Shown here piece after piece: positions 46,897 to 58,440 of a DNA stretch of 64,000 nt (positions are counted from its first letter, which is position 1; the number at the start of each line of letters is the position of its first letter). The notes beneath the pieces are model-generated. The model did no database searches and was not told the DNA's origin. It saw nothing but the letters and a program-made list of their open reading frames with translations. A program made the translations under genes and the position numbers. The DNA is from Parietaria judaica (taxonomy: Eukaryota; Streptophyta; Magnoliopsida; Rosales; Urticaceae): NCBI GenBank assembly GCA_954871525.1, contig OX940870.1, positions 32,292,555-32,356,554 of the forward strand, read 5' to 3'.

Positions 46897-46901
46897 TTTC
46901 T

Positions 46902-48510
46902 CAATTTTGGTTTAAATTGTCCAGTCCAATTTTCTTGATCATATCTCAATTTTGTTAATCATCTTCTTGCTCATCTCTCTTTTATTTTCTACAATGGCTA
47001 AGCCATCACATTTTAAAGCCTATTTTCATGCATTTGTCACTCCCTTCTCAAACCGACCAAAATGATCGAAGTTTTTTTCGGAACCGAATGGTAGATTCTC
47101 TCAATATTGTTTTGCTTTATTTTTGTTTTAAACTTTATTTCATACGTATGTATCTTTTTTTAACTTTAACATTGACTTTTACGATGATTATATTTGTAGG
47201 TAAAGCAGTATAAGAATAACTTTTATATTCGAAGTTTTTTCGGAACTGAGCTTTCATATTCAAAGTTTTTTCGGAATAGAGAGGTGGATTCTCTCTCCCT
47301 CTTTGTCCTTCTCTTTACAAATTATCTATCTCAATTGTTGATTTATTTCCTTATATACATTTTTTTTCATGTGATCATACTCCAAGCCGGCGATGACGCA
47401 CGCGCACACGCAGACGGCTTTGTGGCTGCATTTAGCGACACGAATTTGTGAGCAAGGGAAGCCTCAATCGTCAATGATAAAAGAAATAATCCAAAAAAGG
47501 TACATTATGGTTGAAAGTATTGGCTTTACAAAAAATAGCTATTAATTTATAATAAATTGATTTTTTTTTCATTTCTTTATGTTGAAATCGTTTGCACTAT
47601 TTATTAATGATTTTGCTATTTAGATTTGTGTCCGTATGCAATTTCTTTGTGTTTTTTAAAATGATAATATTTGAAAAGATTATAACTAATTATGATTAAC
47701 AAAATATTTGATGTTATTGATATCAACAAATGATCTTCAGTGTTGTCAATAGTAAATTTCTTTAGTACCTTATTATCTTTTTCAACAATCTCAAATAAGA
47801 GCAGGTTCGATGATTTATGGTGTATCAAAACACATCAACACAGAGTAGTAAAAGTTGTTGTTGATTCAGATAAATCAAAACCGTAGTAAGAAGATCAACT
47901 CGGTTAGTCAGCGGTAAATTTATTAGAAACGGCGTGATGAGGAAAATGATGAAGATTGAGCCATTTTGATTTACTTGTAGTGTATTCATGTGTACGTGTT
48001 GCAAACTGTAATTTTATGTTGCTTATTGTTTCGTTTAATCATAAAGTATTATTTGTTTCAACTCCAACTACTACTAATAAGAATCATGATGTATCAACCA
48101 ATGACTATATATTAAAAATAATATCATATATTCAATTTCTTTTTGTTATTGCTCATTGATTGAATGAATCGGCCAAGTGTAGTATACCTCTATCACCTTA
48201 GACGCGTTGCCTTGAATTTCTCTTTTTTTCTTTTGTCTTTTGTCTTTTGTCTTTTTATTTTTTTATTTTATATTATTATCATTCACTTCCAAGTTAATTT
48301 TTATAGATTCTTTTAATTCCAATGAATATTGGTAGACCTATATATGTATTACTTACAGTATTAATTTTGTTCTATTAGAAGGTCAGAAGCTAAATGGGGG
48401 GACATTAATTGCTCAAAGAATAATTTTGAATTAAAAAAAAAATAGAAACTCTAACAAAAAAGACGTGAGAAGAACTAAAAATAGCAGCTAAAAAAAAGGA
48501 TGTGAAAATC
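46902..48510. other. Helitron interior, no gene seen
   Basis: AT-rich with no recognisable coding exon. It begins with GGTTTAAATTG(T/C)CCA(G/C)TCCAATTTTC(T/C)TGATCAT, a local repeat of the sequence left of element 3 (33491-33524). Confidence 0.45.
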
Positions 48511-49165
48511 ATGGTTCGAATTTTCAACGATAATCGGTCTTTTCGGTAGTTACCGGCTGTAATGCTTATCGTTTTTAAAAATAATTATACGGCGGCGGCG
48601 CGCGCGTGTGGTGGTGTAACATTTTTGTGAGTCCTCCCCCATCCACAAAATCCTATGACCCAAAGGGCCCAAGCCCTTATCCCTAATATTTGGTATATAA
48701 ACATCACCAAACTCTTGTCATCTATCAATGTGAGACTTTTTGTTATTCAACTAATATCACACATTCACACTTAACATACACATACACTTCACTTAATAAT
48801 TTAACTTAATATTACACACTTCAAATAATATTATACACTTAACATACATATTAACTTCACCTAACATACATATACACTTAATATGTATATTCATTTAATA
48901 TTATACACTTCAACTAATATTATAATTATAATTATACACTTAATAATTTAACATATGTTTTGTGGTATGATATTATCAAAATATTTTATAAGTTTTCTGT
49001 CAAAAAGTATCGAAAAGTATCGATAATCCGTCGATAATCATCGAAAAGTATCGGTAATCGGTAAGCTACAGTGTTATAGGTTTTTCGTCGGTTAATCGGT
49101 AAGCTGTCGATTAATCCGTCGAAAACGGTAATCGGTTTATCGGTACCATCGGTAAGTTGAACCAT
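48511..49165. mobile_element. Possible non-autonomous hAT-like element
   Basis: ATGGTTCGAATTTTC at the left and GGTAAGTTGAACCAT at the right are loose inverted termini. CGATAATCGGT-type phrases are dense at both ends, and a TATAAACATCACC LTR-like segment lies inside. No clear target duplication. Confidence 0.4.
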
Positions 49166-50247
49166 ATTGAAAATAACTTCACATCAATATCATATAAATT
49201 TAATGCATTAAATAACAAATTGAATGACCATTTGGTGAAGTCCGTTATAAACTTATATCTCAGTAAGTTGTCTATCCACTAACAGTGTATAATAAATTTA
49301 TACAATTGATATCAATACATGAAATGAAATGTGCACAATTACTATGAGAGTTAGTAGAAGTATTTTCATTAGTTGTGGTTGAAAATGTCGTAAGTTTGTT
49401 GCATTCCAAGAAAAGAGCCAAAAAATTATTAGCGTTATTACACATTTTGTGAGCTTTTTTTTTTTCTTTCTTAAATAACAGAATTTTTTTATATAACATT
49501 TGTCATAATTTTGATTTTTTTATGACTCATAATTTATATTTTTTTATGAAAATTATACCACCTATTAAGAGGTTGTTACGAAAGATAAATGCTCATTACT
49601 AAAGATGAGAGGGAATTCCCCGACCTTTTATCTTCATCTGCTTACCTATTTTTAACAAAATAACATATTGTTTTATCTTCATTTGCTTGTGTATTTACTA
49701 ATTTCAAAATAAATTATTTTAATTTTGTGTATTTCATGTGTATCTTCCTTTGTTTTGACCCTTGATAGTGATCATTAATAAATAGTTGTTAATTTTTTTA
49801 AGAGTCAGTTGTTAATCTTTTGTTAATCTTTTTTCGTGGATTTTATTTAATTGAACTTATCAGTAAATAAATACACAATTTTGGGGTTAGCCATACATTC
49901 ACATAGTGACTCACACGGCATCATCAAATGATACAAGTCTTGAATAAGAATCTACAATTTGCATTTAAACGTTTAAATAACATAACTAACAAATTTCAAA
50001 ATAAATATATTTTGAAGGCCAATTAATCTTAATCATTTGCATTGCACTCATCTATATAGAAGGAGTTTGTAAATCCAACATAACATTATTTACATATATA
50101 TTTGTTATAAGGATTGCCCTACAAAAGATCATCATAAAAAAAAAAAAAAAAACATCATAATAATTATTATGTTTTTCTTTATGTACAATGCCCCAAAAAA
50201 AAAGTAGTTTAAATCTTTTAAAAATTTATATACATAGAATTTTCAAA
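49166..50247. other. AT-rich Helitron 3' region
   Basis: No gene. Homopolymer A and T runs only. Confidence 0.4.
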
Positions 50248-50264
50248 ACCGCGCAACGCGCGGT
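50248..50264 (+). terminator. Helitron 3' terminal hairpin
   Basis: A 7-bp perfect stem (ACCGCGC/GCGCGGT) with a 3-base loop, followed after 7 bases by CTAG at 50272-50275. This is the rolling-circle termination structure of Helitrons. Confidence 0.8.
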
Positions 50265-50275
50265 AAATCCGCTAG

Positions 50276-51368
50276 TTCTTTTTTAAGTGTAGATCCTTGT
50301 TCCAATTCTTTTTGTTGTAACCACGTATACAACAGATCTCGTAGAATGTTTACTCAATAAGTGTTCGTCCACGTTTCCCGTAAGTCGAACCTTGTGTCAA
50401 TCCTTAAATTCAAAATATGAGGTAATTTTTTTTTTTTTGATCAAGCATCAAATTTTGATTTAATATGAGGTAAGTTGGAATGGAGGGACATGAGGATTCC
50501 TGAAAATGTTATGTTGTGACATAGGGTTTGGTGTATGCTAGGATTTTACTTTTTATTTGGGATGTTAGTAGCGCGTATGTTTTATTTTTAAGGGGGATTG
50601 TCGGTATATGTAACAATTTTTATGTTAATATCCAATTTATGCTCCTAATTATTATTATTTTCACGAAATATGTTCTAAAACTCATAAAATGTAGTCAACC
50701 TCGGTTATAATTCTGTATCTAGAGATTAGACGTTAGTTTATTCGACGTGTCACCCCTTTAATCAACACATAAATAATTTATTGATGGCATAAGTACTTAA
50801 AATACTTTCTTATATTTGCGGTGTAAGTGCTTTTCTCTCTCTTCACGTGCATGGAAATGATATATTATATTTACAGCTAAAGAACCAAATCATTTTTGAC
50901 ACTAAAATTACCAAATTTTTTATTGGTAAAAGTATCAATTTTTAATGAGCAAAAAAACAAACTTTTTAGTGGCGCGGCAAAAGTACCAATTTTTTGGTCA
51001 GTAAAAATATCAATTTTTTGATGGGCATGACCAATTCTTTTTTAGCGGCACGGAAAAAGTACCATTTTTTATCCCCCTTCCTCTCTCTTTCTCTGGAGTA
51101 CCCTCTTCATCATTATCTTCTCCACAACCATCCTCATTCATAGTGCCTTGGCAAAGCATTTAACAAGAATATAGCCTAATTTTTCTCTTCTATATTCACA
51201 TAAATATTTTCAAATAATTGATCAGCTTTGTAAACTAGTTTATGTTTTCATAGTGCCTTGTCTAATGCCGTCTCGATCTCAAAGAATAAAAAACACAATC
51301 AACAGAGAAATTAGCCACTAACTAAGACAATTCGATCTAGATTGATCTAAGTTCTTAGATGCCTAAAA
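50276..51368. other. Intergenic region with short tandem repeat
   Basis: Positions 50925-51075 contain degenerate units of about 60 bp around AAAGTACCAATTTTTTGGT and TTTTTAGTGGC(G/A)CGG. No gene seen. Confidence 0.5.
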
Positions 51369-51561
51369 TCAGGGTCGGCCCTGAGTTTGTCGGGGCCCTA
51401 GGTGAAGATCAATTTTGGGGCCCCTTTCGTAATTATAAAATTAAATTTAATGCTAAGTGTATAATATATTTTTTTTTTCTCATTTGGGGCCCCTCGGTAT
51501 CACTAGGTGAAAACCTATTGTAGGCGCAAGCCTACCATGTATACCCTCAGAGCCGGTTTTA
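51369..51561. mobile_element. Small hAT-like MITE
   Basis: Left end TCAGGGTCGGCCCTGAG and right end CTCAGAGCCGGTTTTA are imperfect inverted repeats of the CAGGGCCGGCCCTG type. The flanking octamers GCCTAAAA (51361-51368) and GGCTAAAA (51562-51569) are a near-perfect duplication. A GGGGCCC motif occurs at both subterminal ends. Confidence 0.6.
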
Positions 51562-51573
51562 GGCTAAAAGAAG

Positions 51574-52157
51574 GCTCTGATACCAATTGTGTGATAAATA
51601 GCAGACCACATTCAGAACTAACAACCCGTAATCCGAATTAACGTTATAACATGAAAAACGATATCAAAGTCTAAACAAATTTAAATAAACCTCAAAATTG
51701 CAAATCAATGCTTCTTATTAAATCAGAATTCATAAAACGCTTACACCCTTTATCTGTAGTAAGCTTTATCGCATGCAACAAAGTGTTACGCAATCTCGCT
51801 GATCCTTTAAGCTTTCAAGTGTCTAAGGAATCTTGATTTGTTCCTCTGCACGTTGATGTGCCAACGATCTTCAGAGCGTTAGCCACCTTTCCATCTCTGA
51901 GAGTCTCTCTCTTTTACAAAAGGCCTTCTAACTCATTTTCTCTTTCTTATCGTGATCTATTGATTGTTTTATCATATTCCGCTCAGTTACACACATGAAT
52001 TTATATAACACTCTTACATTTCACTCATATTTTTTACTTAAAGTCATGTTAACTAACAAAGGCCTCTAAAAAACAAGATGCAGTCTTGATCTTTCTGACC
52101 GTTAATAACAAGATAACTGAAATGATAGTATAAGGTAACTTATATTTTTACTCAACA
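51574..52157 (-). mobile_element. Copia-type LTR remnant with primer site
   Basis: On the minus strand an LTR-like 570-bp block runs from TGTTGAGTAAAAAT (52157) to ATTTATCACACA (51588). It is followed after two bases by TGGTATCAGAGC (51585-51574), the initiator-tRNA primer site. A TATATAAATTC core lies near 52010. Everything internal is gone, so this is a 5' LTR stub. Confidence 0.65.
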
Positions 52158-52239
52158 TGTGCTAGGATAGCATAGTGGTGATTCCACACCACCTCTAAAG
52201 TAGAGGTTGTGAGTTCAATTTCAAAAAAAAAAAAAAAAA
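52158..52239 (+). mobile_element. tRNA-related SINE-like fragment with poly(A)
   Basis: ATAGCATAGTGG resembles a pol III box A. After a short stem-like CCTCTAAAGTAGAGG comes GAGTTCAATTT, a decayed box B (GGTTCGANTCC), then a run of A17. The arrangement suggests a truncated SINE or tRNA-like retrosequence, abutting the LTR remnant. Confidence 0.4.
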
Positions 52240-52594
52240 TCCTTCCATTTTCTTGTATTTTCTGATCTCCTATTTTTACTCCCAATTCTCATTCTTTTTC
52301 TGTGCAAAGTTATCATAATAATTTAATTAATAAACATGGTGAACCCTTTACGAGGGTAGTTAGCCAATTTTCTCTATTGACATTGTAATAGTAATAGTCG
52401 ATGTGTATAATCTTGGACTTCGAAATACATACATTAATGGCAAAGAATAGCCCGTCCTTTTTACCCTATGAAAAGCCCAAAAATAAAGAATCGGATCCAA
52501 AGAATGAAACTTCCCGCACACAACACATCGAATATCAAGACCAGCGTAGTCTTTAGGCTTCTTCTTCCTCATTTCATTCCAAGATTTCAATCGC

Positions 52595-52908
52595 GTCTTC
52601 TCTCTCGTTTGATCAAGGTAACCATTTTCTCTTATCTTCCTGTTCCTTCGATCAAGTGTCGATCATGAACAAGACCCCTTTCGAGTCTGCATGGATGCCA
52701 TCATTGATGATCAATCGCGACTTGTTCGGGTGAATCGAATGTATGGATTATCCAGAGAATCAGTGTTGTGGGCAATGAAGTATTTCATTCAATTCATCAG
52801 GGAACGTTACTCTTGTTGGGGAGTTTCGAAATATCACTAGTTCTTGAATGATCGGAGTCGCTTGTTGTGTTGGCTTTAGAGTTTCTGAGCTGCGCGGAGA
52901 GCCGGAAA
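52595..52908 (+). promoter_or_regulatory. Probable 5' untranslated region of the endosulfine-like gene
   Basis: Pyrimidine-rich TCTTCTCTCTCGTTTGATC followed by AAG/GTAACC, a donor-like site at 52617. This suggests a leader intron ending before the ATG at 52909. There is no transcript evidence. Confidence 0.4.
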
Positions 52909-54450
52909 ATGTCGACTTCGAACGACCCGCATCCACCGGAGCAAGAGCTCGCGGCTGAGGAGCAAGTTTCCGCGGAGGAAGCTGTGGATGAGGGTTCAGT
53001 TCTTTCACCTCAACAACAGGTATACAGCCTCTGATGTGTGTACAAAGTGAATGGAGAAACTGAGCTTCTGATCTGTATGTTTTATTTACTATGGTGGCAA
53101 ATGTACCCAAGTTGTACTCAACTGGGGCGGCTAGACCCAACACCCAAGTCTTTTTTTCCGGAGGCAAATGTACTCAAGTTCCACTTGACTGCAGCTTGAA
53201 TAAAGTGGAATTTGGATATATACTGAAAAAAAGACTTGGGTCTATGCCGTCCCGGTTGAGTTTAACCTGGGTACATTTGCCACCATTAACCCTAGAAAAT
53301 TTATTAGTGTGTAAGTGTTGTCTTTTTATTTTAGTGTAGTTTCTCTTGAGAGTTTAGGGTAGGGAAAGACGGGGTTTCTCGGTTCTAGTTCGGGACGAGA
53401 ATTACAAATTGGGATCATAGCAGATGGCTTTTTTCTTCCTGCAATTCTTTTCACTGTTAAGGTTTTAGACATTGGTTTGTGCAATAAGTTCCAACAACTT
53501 GATCTCTAATTTCTATGATAGTTACAATATCTGAAAGTGGATATGAAATTAAAAATCTAAATTACAAGCTCTACGAATTTGAAACTTGGTAGCGGGTTCG
53601 CTTAAGCAGGTCTCTGCTTTGATCTTTGCCTTACTAATTTTCTGGATTTTTTTTCCGCAGGAGGATGCAATTAAGAAAAAGTATGGTTTTTTGCCGAAAA
53701 AACCTCCATTGATATCAAAGGTAAGAATTTTAATTAAACACAAATTCAGATTTTTTTTTATACTAAGTTAAAAATATCATCAATAAGTTCAAACCCTGTA
53801 TCAAAAAGCTCTTCATTATCAACTAAAATTAAGCCGAAAAATAAATAACAGAACCTTGTTTGTTGCTCATTCTTTGTTTCCGGAATGAGACATTTACAGA
53901 GAGATTGTTTGCTTTCAGGATCACGAGCGAGCATTTTTCGATTCTGCTGATTGGGCATTAGGAAAGGTTTGTGTACTGCAGTTTCCTCCTAATCATTCGA
54001 ATTTCTCTTCTAATTCCATTGAAGTTGAAGCTAATGGATTCTGTCTAAACTGCAGGGATCGAATAAGCCGAAAGGCCCGCTTGAAGCTCTTCGCCCTAAG
54101 CTTCAGGTTTATCCACTGTTCTTCTTTCTCTTTGGGCGTTTCATGTTCTAATTTTCACAATCCTATATTTACCCTTTTGCCCTCTTGTCGCTATCGTCAC
54201 CGTCAGCCGACCCCACACCAACAACATCGCCGTTCAGCCTACGCTCCTGCAGGCGAAGGTGAAGGTGAAGGTCTGTGCTCCTATTCGTATACGCATTACG
54301 GTATTTGAAATTGAAAGATATATAATATGCAAGCCACTTATTTCCGATCGCAATGCAGGTGAGGGAGACCATATTGACCAATCATCGGAGGTTGAAAGCT
54401 CAATAGAGAGTGGCAACGCCGACGACAACAACAAAAGCTCAGCTGCATAG
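52909..54450 (+). CDS. Endosulfine / ARPP-19 family protein
   Basis: Six exons: 52909-53019, 53661-53720, 53919-53966, 54056-54106, 54207-54258 and 54359-54450. All are GT-AG and phase-consistent, giving 137 residues. The acidic N-terminus (PEQELAAEEQVSAEEAVDEG) precedes the family core KKKYGFLPKKPPLISK, DHERAFFDSADWALGK and NKPKGPLEALRPKLQ, then a Ser/Ala-rich acidic tail. FDSADW is the Greatwall-type phosphosite segment of endosulfines. When phosphorylated it inhibits PP2A-B55 in animals and yeast; the plant role is less clear. Three tandem GAAG/GTGAAG donors at the end of exon 5 (54259, 54265, 54271) could add 2 or 4 residues (Gly-Glu repeats). Intron 1 carries a MITE. Confidence 0.92.
53091..53286. 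mobile_element. MITE in intron 1 of the endosulfine-like gene
   Basis: 196 bp with inverted termini ATGGTGGCAAATGTACCCA and its mirror GGGTACATTTGCCACCAT. Internal mirrored phrases CCCAAGTCTTTTTTT/AAAAAAAGACTTGGG form a hairpin. The flanks CTA/TTA hint at a 3-bp duplication (PIF/Harbinger-like), which is uncertain. Confidence 0.75.
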
Positions 54451-54854
54451 GGAGCTCCTGTGGATAATCTGGCTTGCAATTTTCAGACCCGGAATTGAAT
54501 CCGCTTGATTCGCACTTCTTTGTCGAATTAGGAAGAGAATTCTCCGTGGCCAAATAAACGGGAAGTTAAAAATAACTGAGAGAGAGAGTAAATTTCGTGT
54601 ACTTTTTGTAACAGATGAACCTCGTGATGCAATTTTTATGAATTTAAGAATATTACTCGTGTTTCTCATCTGCATCCTGTTGCAATAATCTCAGCAATTA
54701 GTTCTTAACAAAAAGTTTATTTATTTATACTAAATTTATAACTAAGAGATTTTTATTTATGAATAATTGGTGGAATGAAAATGAATAATGCTCTTTTGAA
54801 TCATATCACTTTCAAAGAAACTCCTTTCCTTGATTTAGTAACCACCACAGAAAT
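54451..54854. other. Intergenic spacer
   Basis: Holds the 3' flank of the endosulfine-like gene and the promoter of the methyltransferase gene. No clear TATA box was singled out. Confidence 0.5.
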
Positions 54855-56272
54855 ATGATCCGCTATCACTCATCGTATCTATCTTCTTCTTCCTCTCTGG
54901 TTTCATCCAACACTACTCCGCGTGTGGATCTCAATTCGCCACCCGATCGGAACTCCGGTGGCGACACGCCTCTGTCTCGCCATGGCAGTTCGTGCTCCTG
55001 CGGAAGAAGAAGCCTCTTCTTCGGAGCAACAGCGATGTCTTTGCTTCATGGAAGATCAAAAGCTTCAAACTACAACGTATGAAATACGACACGCTTAGTT
55101 TTGTCTATAAGAGAGTAGTATTTACGTTTTCGTGTATATGTAAAGGATGTTTTGGAAAAGGTTCACCCGAAGAGACCGGATTGGTACGAGGAGTTTTACG
55201 CTTCGGTTATGAATACGAGCATGAAATCTTATGAAGCCGAGGTTAGTGTTCCGAATATCGTTGCGTTCTTAGCTGTAATTTATGGTGCTTGGTCCTGATA
55301 TTTTTTTACTTGCATCGTGTGGCCATCAAGATTGCACGTTACAAGAGAGAGCTGTTTGCTACTTTGAGGGGAAAGGCTCGGAAAGTTGTGGAGATCGGCA
55401 TCGGGACGGGTCCAAACCTAATCTACTACGCTGGTGAGAGTGATATCCAAGTTTTAGGCATCGACCCGAACCGGAAGATGGAAAAGTACGCCAAGGCAGC
55501 CGCTGCTGCTGCCGGCTTGCCAGCTGGCAATTTCGAGTTTGTGCAAGCAGTGAGTCCACGGATGAGCTAACGAAAAACGACTCCATGGCGGATGCAGCTT
55601 ACATTTTTAAAGGAGGCAACATTAAAAAAGCTATCATTAAACGGAAATTATTCCGCTCTATAATTTGTAACGAAGATTGAATGTTAATTTTCTTTATAAA
55701 TGTTTCTTCCAATATGTTTTCCTTGCTTTAGATTTTGATGATCTTTAGTCTTTGTCAGGTCGGCGAGGCTCTACCGCTCGAGAACAATTCCGTTGACGCA
55801 GTTGTCGGAACACTAGTGTTATGTTCCGTCAAAGATATTAATATGACATTGAAAGGTAATCACCATTTAAATTAAGCTCTCCAGGTTGAATGACAAAACT
55901 TGATATACCATTCTCTTTGCCTGGATTCACTCCCTCGCCTGTCTTTTCAGAGGCGAAGCGAGTGCTGAAACCGGGCGGGGTCTATCTTTTTATCGAGCAC
56001 GTCGCCGCTGAAGGTAGTAATCTGAACTCGTAGATAATACAAACATTAGAATCCTCATGACTCATGGTATTGATACAGAAGGAACGGCTCTGAGATTGAT
56101 ACAAAGCGTCGTCGATCCGCTGCAACAAGCGCTAGCCGACGGGTGTCACCTGACGAGGGACACGGGAAAGCTCATTTCGGAAGCTGGCTTTTCACGTCTC
56201 AATCTCACCATGGATTTTCTCCCAAACACCTCGCTCATCAACCCCCACGTTTATGGTATAGCTACCAAGTAA
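54855..56272 (+). CDS. SAM-dependent methyltransferase, METTL7/UbiE-like, probably plastid-targeted
   Basis: Six exons: 54855-55076, 55146-55241, 55331-55549, 55759-55855, 55951-56013 and 56079-56272. All are GT-AG and in phase, giving 296 residues. The N-terminal 70 residues are Ser-rich with few acids (YLSSSSSLVSS), like a transit peptide. WYEEFYASVMN precedes a class I Rossmann methyltransferase fold: motif I VVEIGIGTGPNLIYYA, acidic ribose-binding GIDPN, motif near GEALPLENNSVDAVVGTLVL, and post-motif RVLKPGGVYLFIEHV. The C-terminus has GCHLTRDT and the HVYGIATK end of the METTL7/Arabidopsis At1g69526 type. The substrate is unknown. The exon 3 acceptor (CATCAAG) has a weak pyrimidine tract, but no other fits. 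Confidence 0.9.
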
Positions 56273-58440
56273 CCATAATAGAAAATATGGGTCGTCAAGG
56301 TTATGAAAGAGTAACCGCGTTGCCAAAAAATTTACTCAGTTTAAAGCGGATATTCGGAGTTTCAGACCACCGAATTGCAGACGGAGACCGTTGTGTTGGC
56401 GGGAAGAACATGTCATGAAGGATAAGGGTTTCTTGTTCATTCTGTCTTGTCACTTTTGCCTTCAAAACAAGTTAATAGAAATCATGGAATATCTCTGGAG
56501 TTGACAAAGAGCCTTGTGTTGTGTTAGTTATGATGTCTCTTTTCAAGGGCTTGATCTGAAAATATTATATTTATTTTTGAGGGCTAAAATTTAATATTAT
56601 TCTACAGATTTTATTCTACCATGAAACATGTCTGACTGTAGAGAATCTAATATTCTTGTGTGCAGCTCATTGTTTTTAGGCAATCATTGGCATTTTAATC
56701 ATCCAGATATTAACCTATATTCGGTTCGGTCCCGACTTTGCAAAAAGCCGGTTTATATTTAAACGACAACCGATTGGCACTGAGCTGGTTACCAGGACGG
56801 GACCGGGCTAAAATCGGGTTTCGGTGCTGAAACTCTCGCCCGTAACGAATCTAATCGATTTCCGAAACCTAGTGTAGAATGTCAATTTGGCAGTAAACAA
56901 AGCTCTGGTATCATGCAGCAATCTATTTCAAGAAACTTTGCAGATAAAAATTCTAATAAATTAGTATTGGTCTTATTAAGGTTCCTAGTCAATAATAATA
57001 ATAAAATTGATATATAAATATATATATATATATATGTGTGTGTGTCGGTTTAGGTGGATAATTTGATGAGCTTAGATGATTAGTTGTTGTCCATTAGTGA
57101 GATCATGTGAGGTTGTGTTTAACAGCATCAATCATTAACACCATAATTATAGCGTTAAATTAATGATAAACAACTAACTGTTACTTCAATAATCGGACCA
57201 CAGGTTTATTACACCTTTTGTCTCCATTATTATCAGGAGTACTAATTGCAGCCAAAATAACCAAAATTTTATGTATTAGCGCGATATGTTCCTAAGTTTC
57301 TAAAGTCACCAAAATTTTGACAGAGGTACCAATAGGGATATAAAACCAAAGAGTTAAAACTTTATCCGGGCAAAAAAAAATAGAGGTTACCGTCCAATTT
57401 TTTTAAGTATTGGAACTTTTATCGGGATTAACCCTTTATATGCGCACAATTTTGTTTTGCATTCCACCTTCTCATTAATCCCATATTTTTCTCACGGAAA
57501 AAAGTGCGAAAGTAAAAAATAAAGAGTTGTACGTTTATAGATGACATCAAGTAACGGACCGGAGATACATTAGAGTTCGACAAAAGTATTCGAAGACGCA
57601 AAATTTTGAGACTTCGAGAATTTATTCAAAACAGTTGGGAGCCTGGGAATATGCCTCACTAATTGCAAAGACTTTTAAGTAACAAAGTGCCCAAAAATCA
57701 TAACGTAGTGATTTTTACCACTAAACTTTAATATTGCGGATTATAGTGGTACCAAAACATATCGGTTGTAATTTTTATCATCGAATTTTAATATTGGGTA
57801 TTAGAGTGCTACAAATTCAAAATCTCAAGTATTTTTTCCTCAAATACTTTTAATTAAATAAAAAATTGGCATCAATCCCTCAGACACCAACGAGGCCTAT
57901 AAAGCGAGGTTTTAGGTATCAATTTTACTCTTAAAAAGACTTAAGCCTATTAATTAGTTTTTTTTATATTAAATACCATTTTAAGACCAAAAAATTATTG
58001 TACAAAAGATTACACGAGACTGAAATTTAGATTTATATTCTACTTTTGATCCAATTGGACTTTATACACGAATATATATGTTAAGAAACTTTTATTTTAG
58101 TCAATAGTACTTTTCACTTTTTCGTCTAAAATAATACATAAACTACATATATTGCTTACGAGAAAAATTATTATTTTTAATGATTTTATTACATGTATTT
58201 TATTTACGATATTTAATTAAATTAATTATTAAATATGGTATCCGGTTTAAACGATATTTATGGACTTGTACCGCATTATTAAGTCTTTAGGATCTTCGAG
58301 AAAGTTTTCGGTTCAACGATTCGATTTTTTGGTTTTTAAACTGTAATCTGTAAACATTTGTTTGGTTATGTTTTCTAAACTTAAATTTTGAAAAACAATA
58401 TCAAGGAGGGTATTTTTGTAAATACTCTTTCTCTCTCATA
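56273..58440. other. Intergenic region
   Basis: No gene. Contains a GGTTCGGT/CCGGTT-rich patch at 56720-56880 (probable decayed hAT-like repeat) and a TATATA/TGTGTG microsatellite at 57015-57045. 57650-57850 has internally similar AGTG(A/G)TTTTTACCA-type phrases. Confidence 0.45.

Larger units (their letters stand above)
32602..50275 (+). mobile_element. Non-autonomous Helitron interrupted by nested transposons (inferred)
   Basis: The left end reads A/TCTTCTATATATATTAAAA, the TC...ATTAAAA type start seen in plant Helitrons. The right end has a GC hairpin (50248-50264, CCGCGC-AAC-GCGCGG) 11 bases before CTAG/T at 50272-50275. Insertion between A and T fits. Subtracting the hAT element and the copia nest leaves about 3.7 kb, a normal non-autonomous size. 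No Rep/helicase gene is seen. That both ends belong to one insertion is inference, since either end alone could be a separate fragment. Confidence 0.55.
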
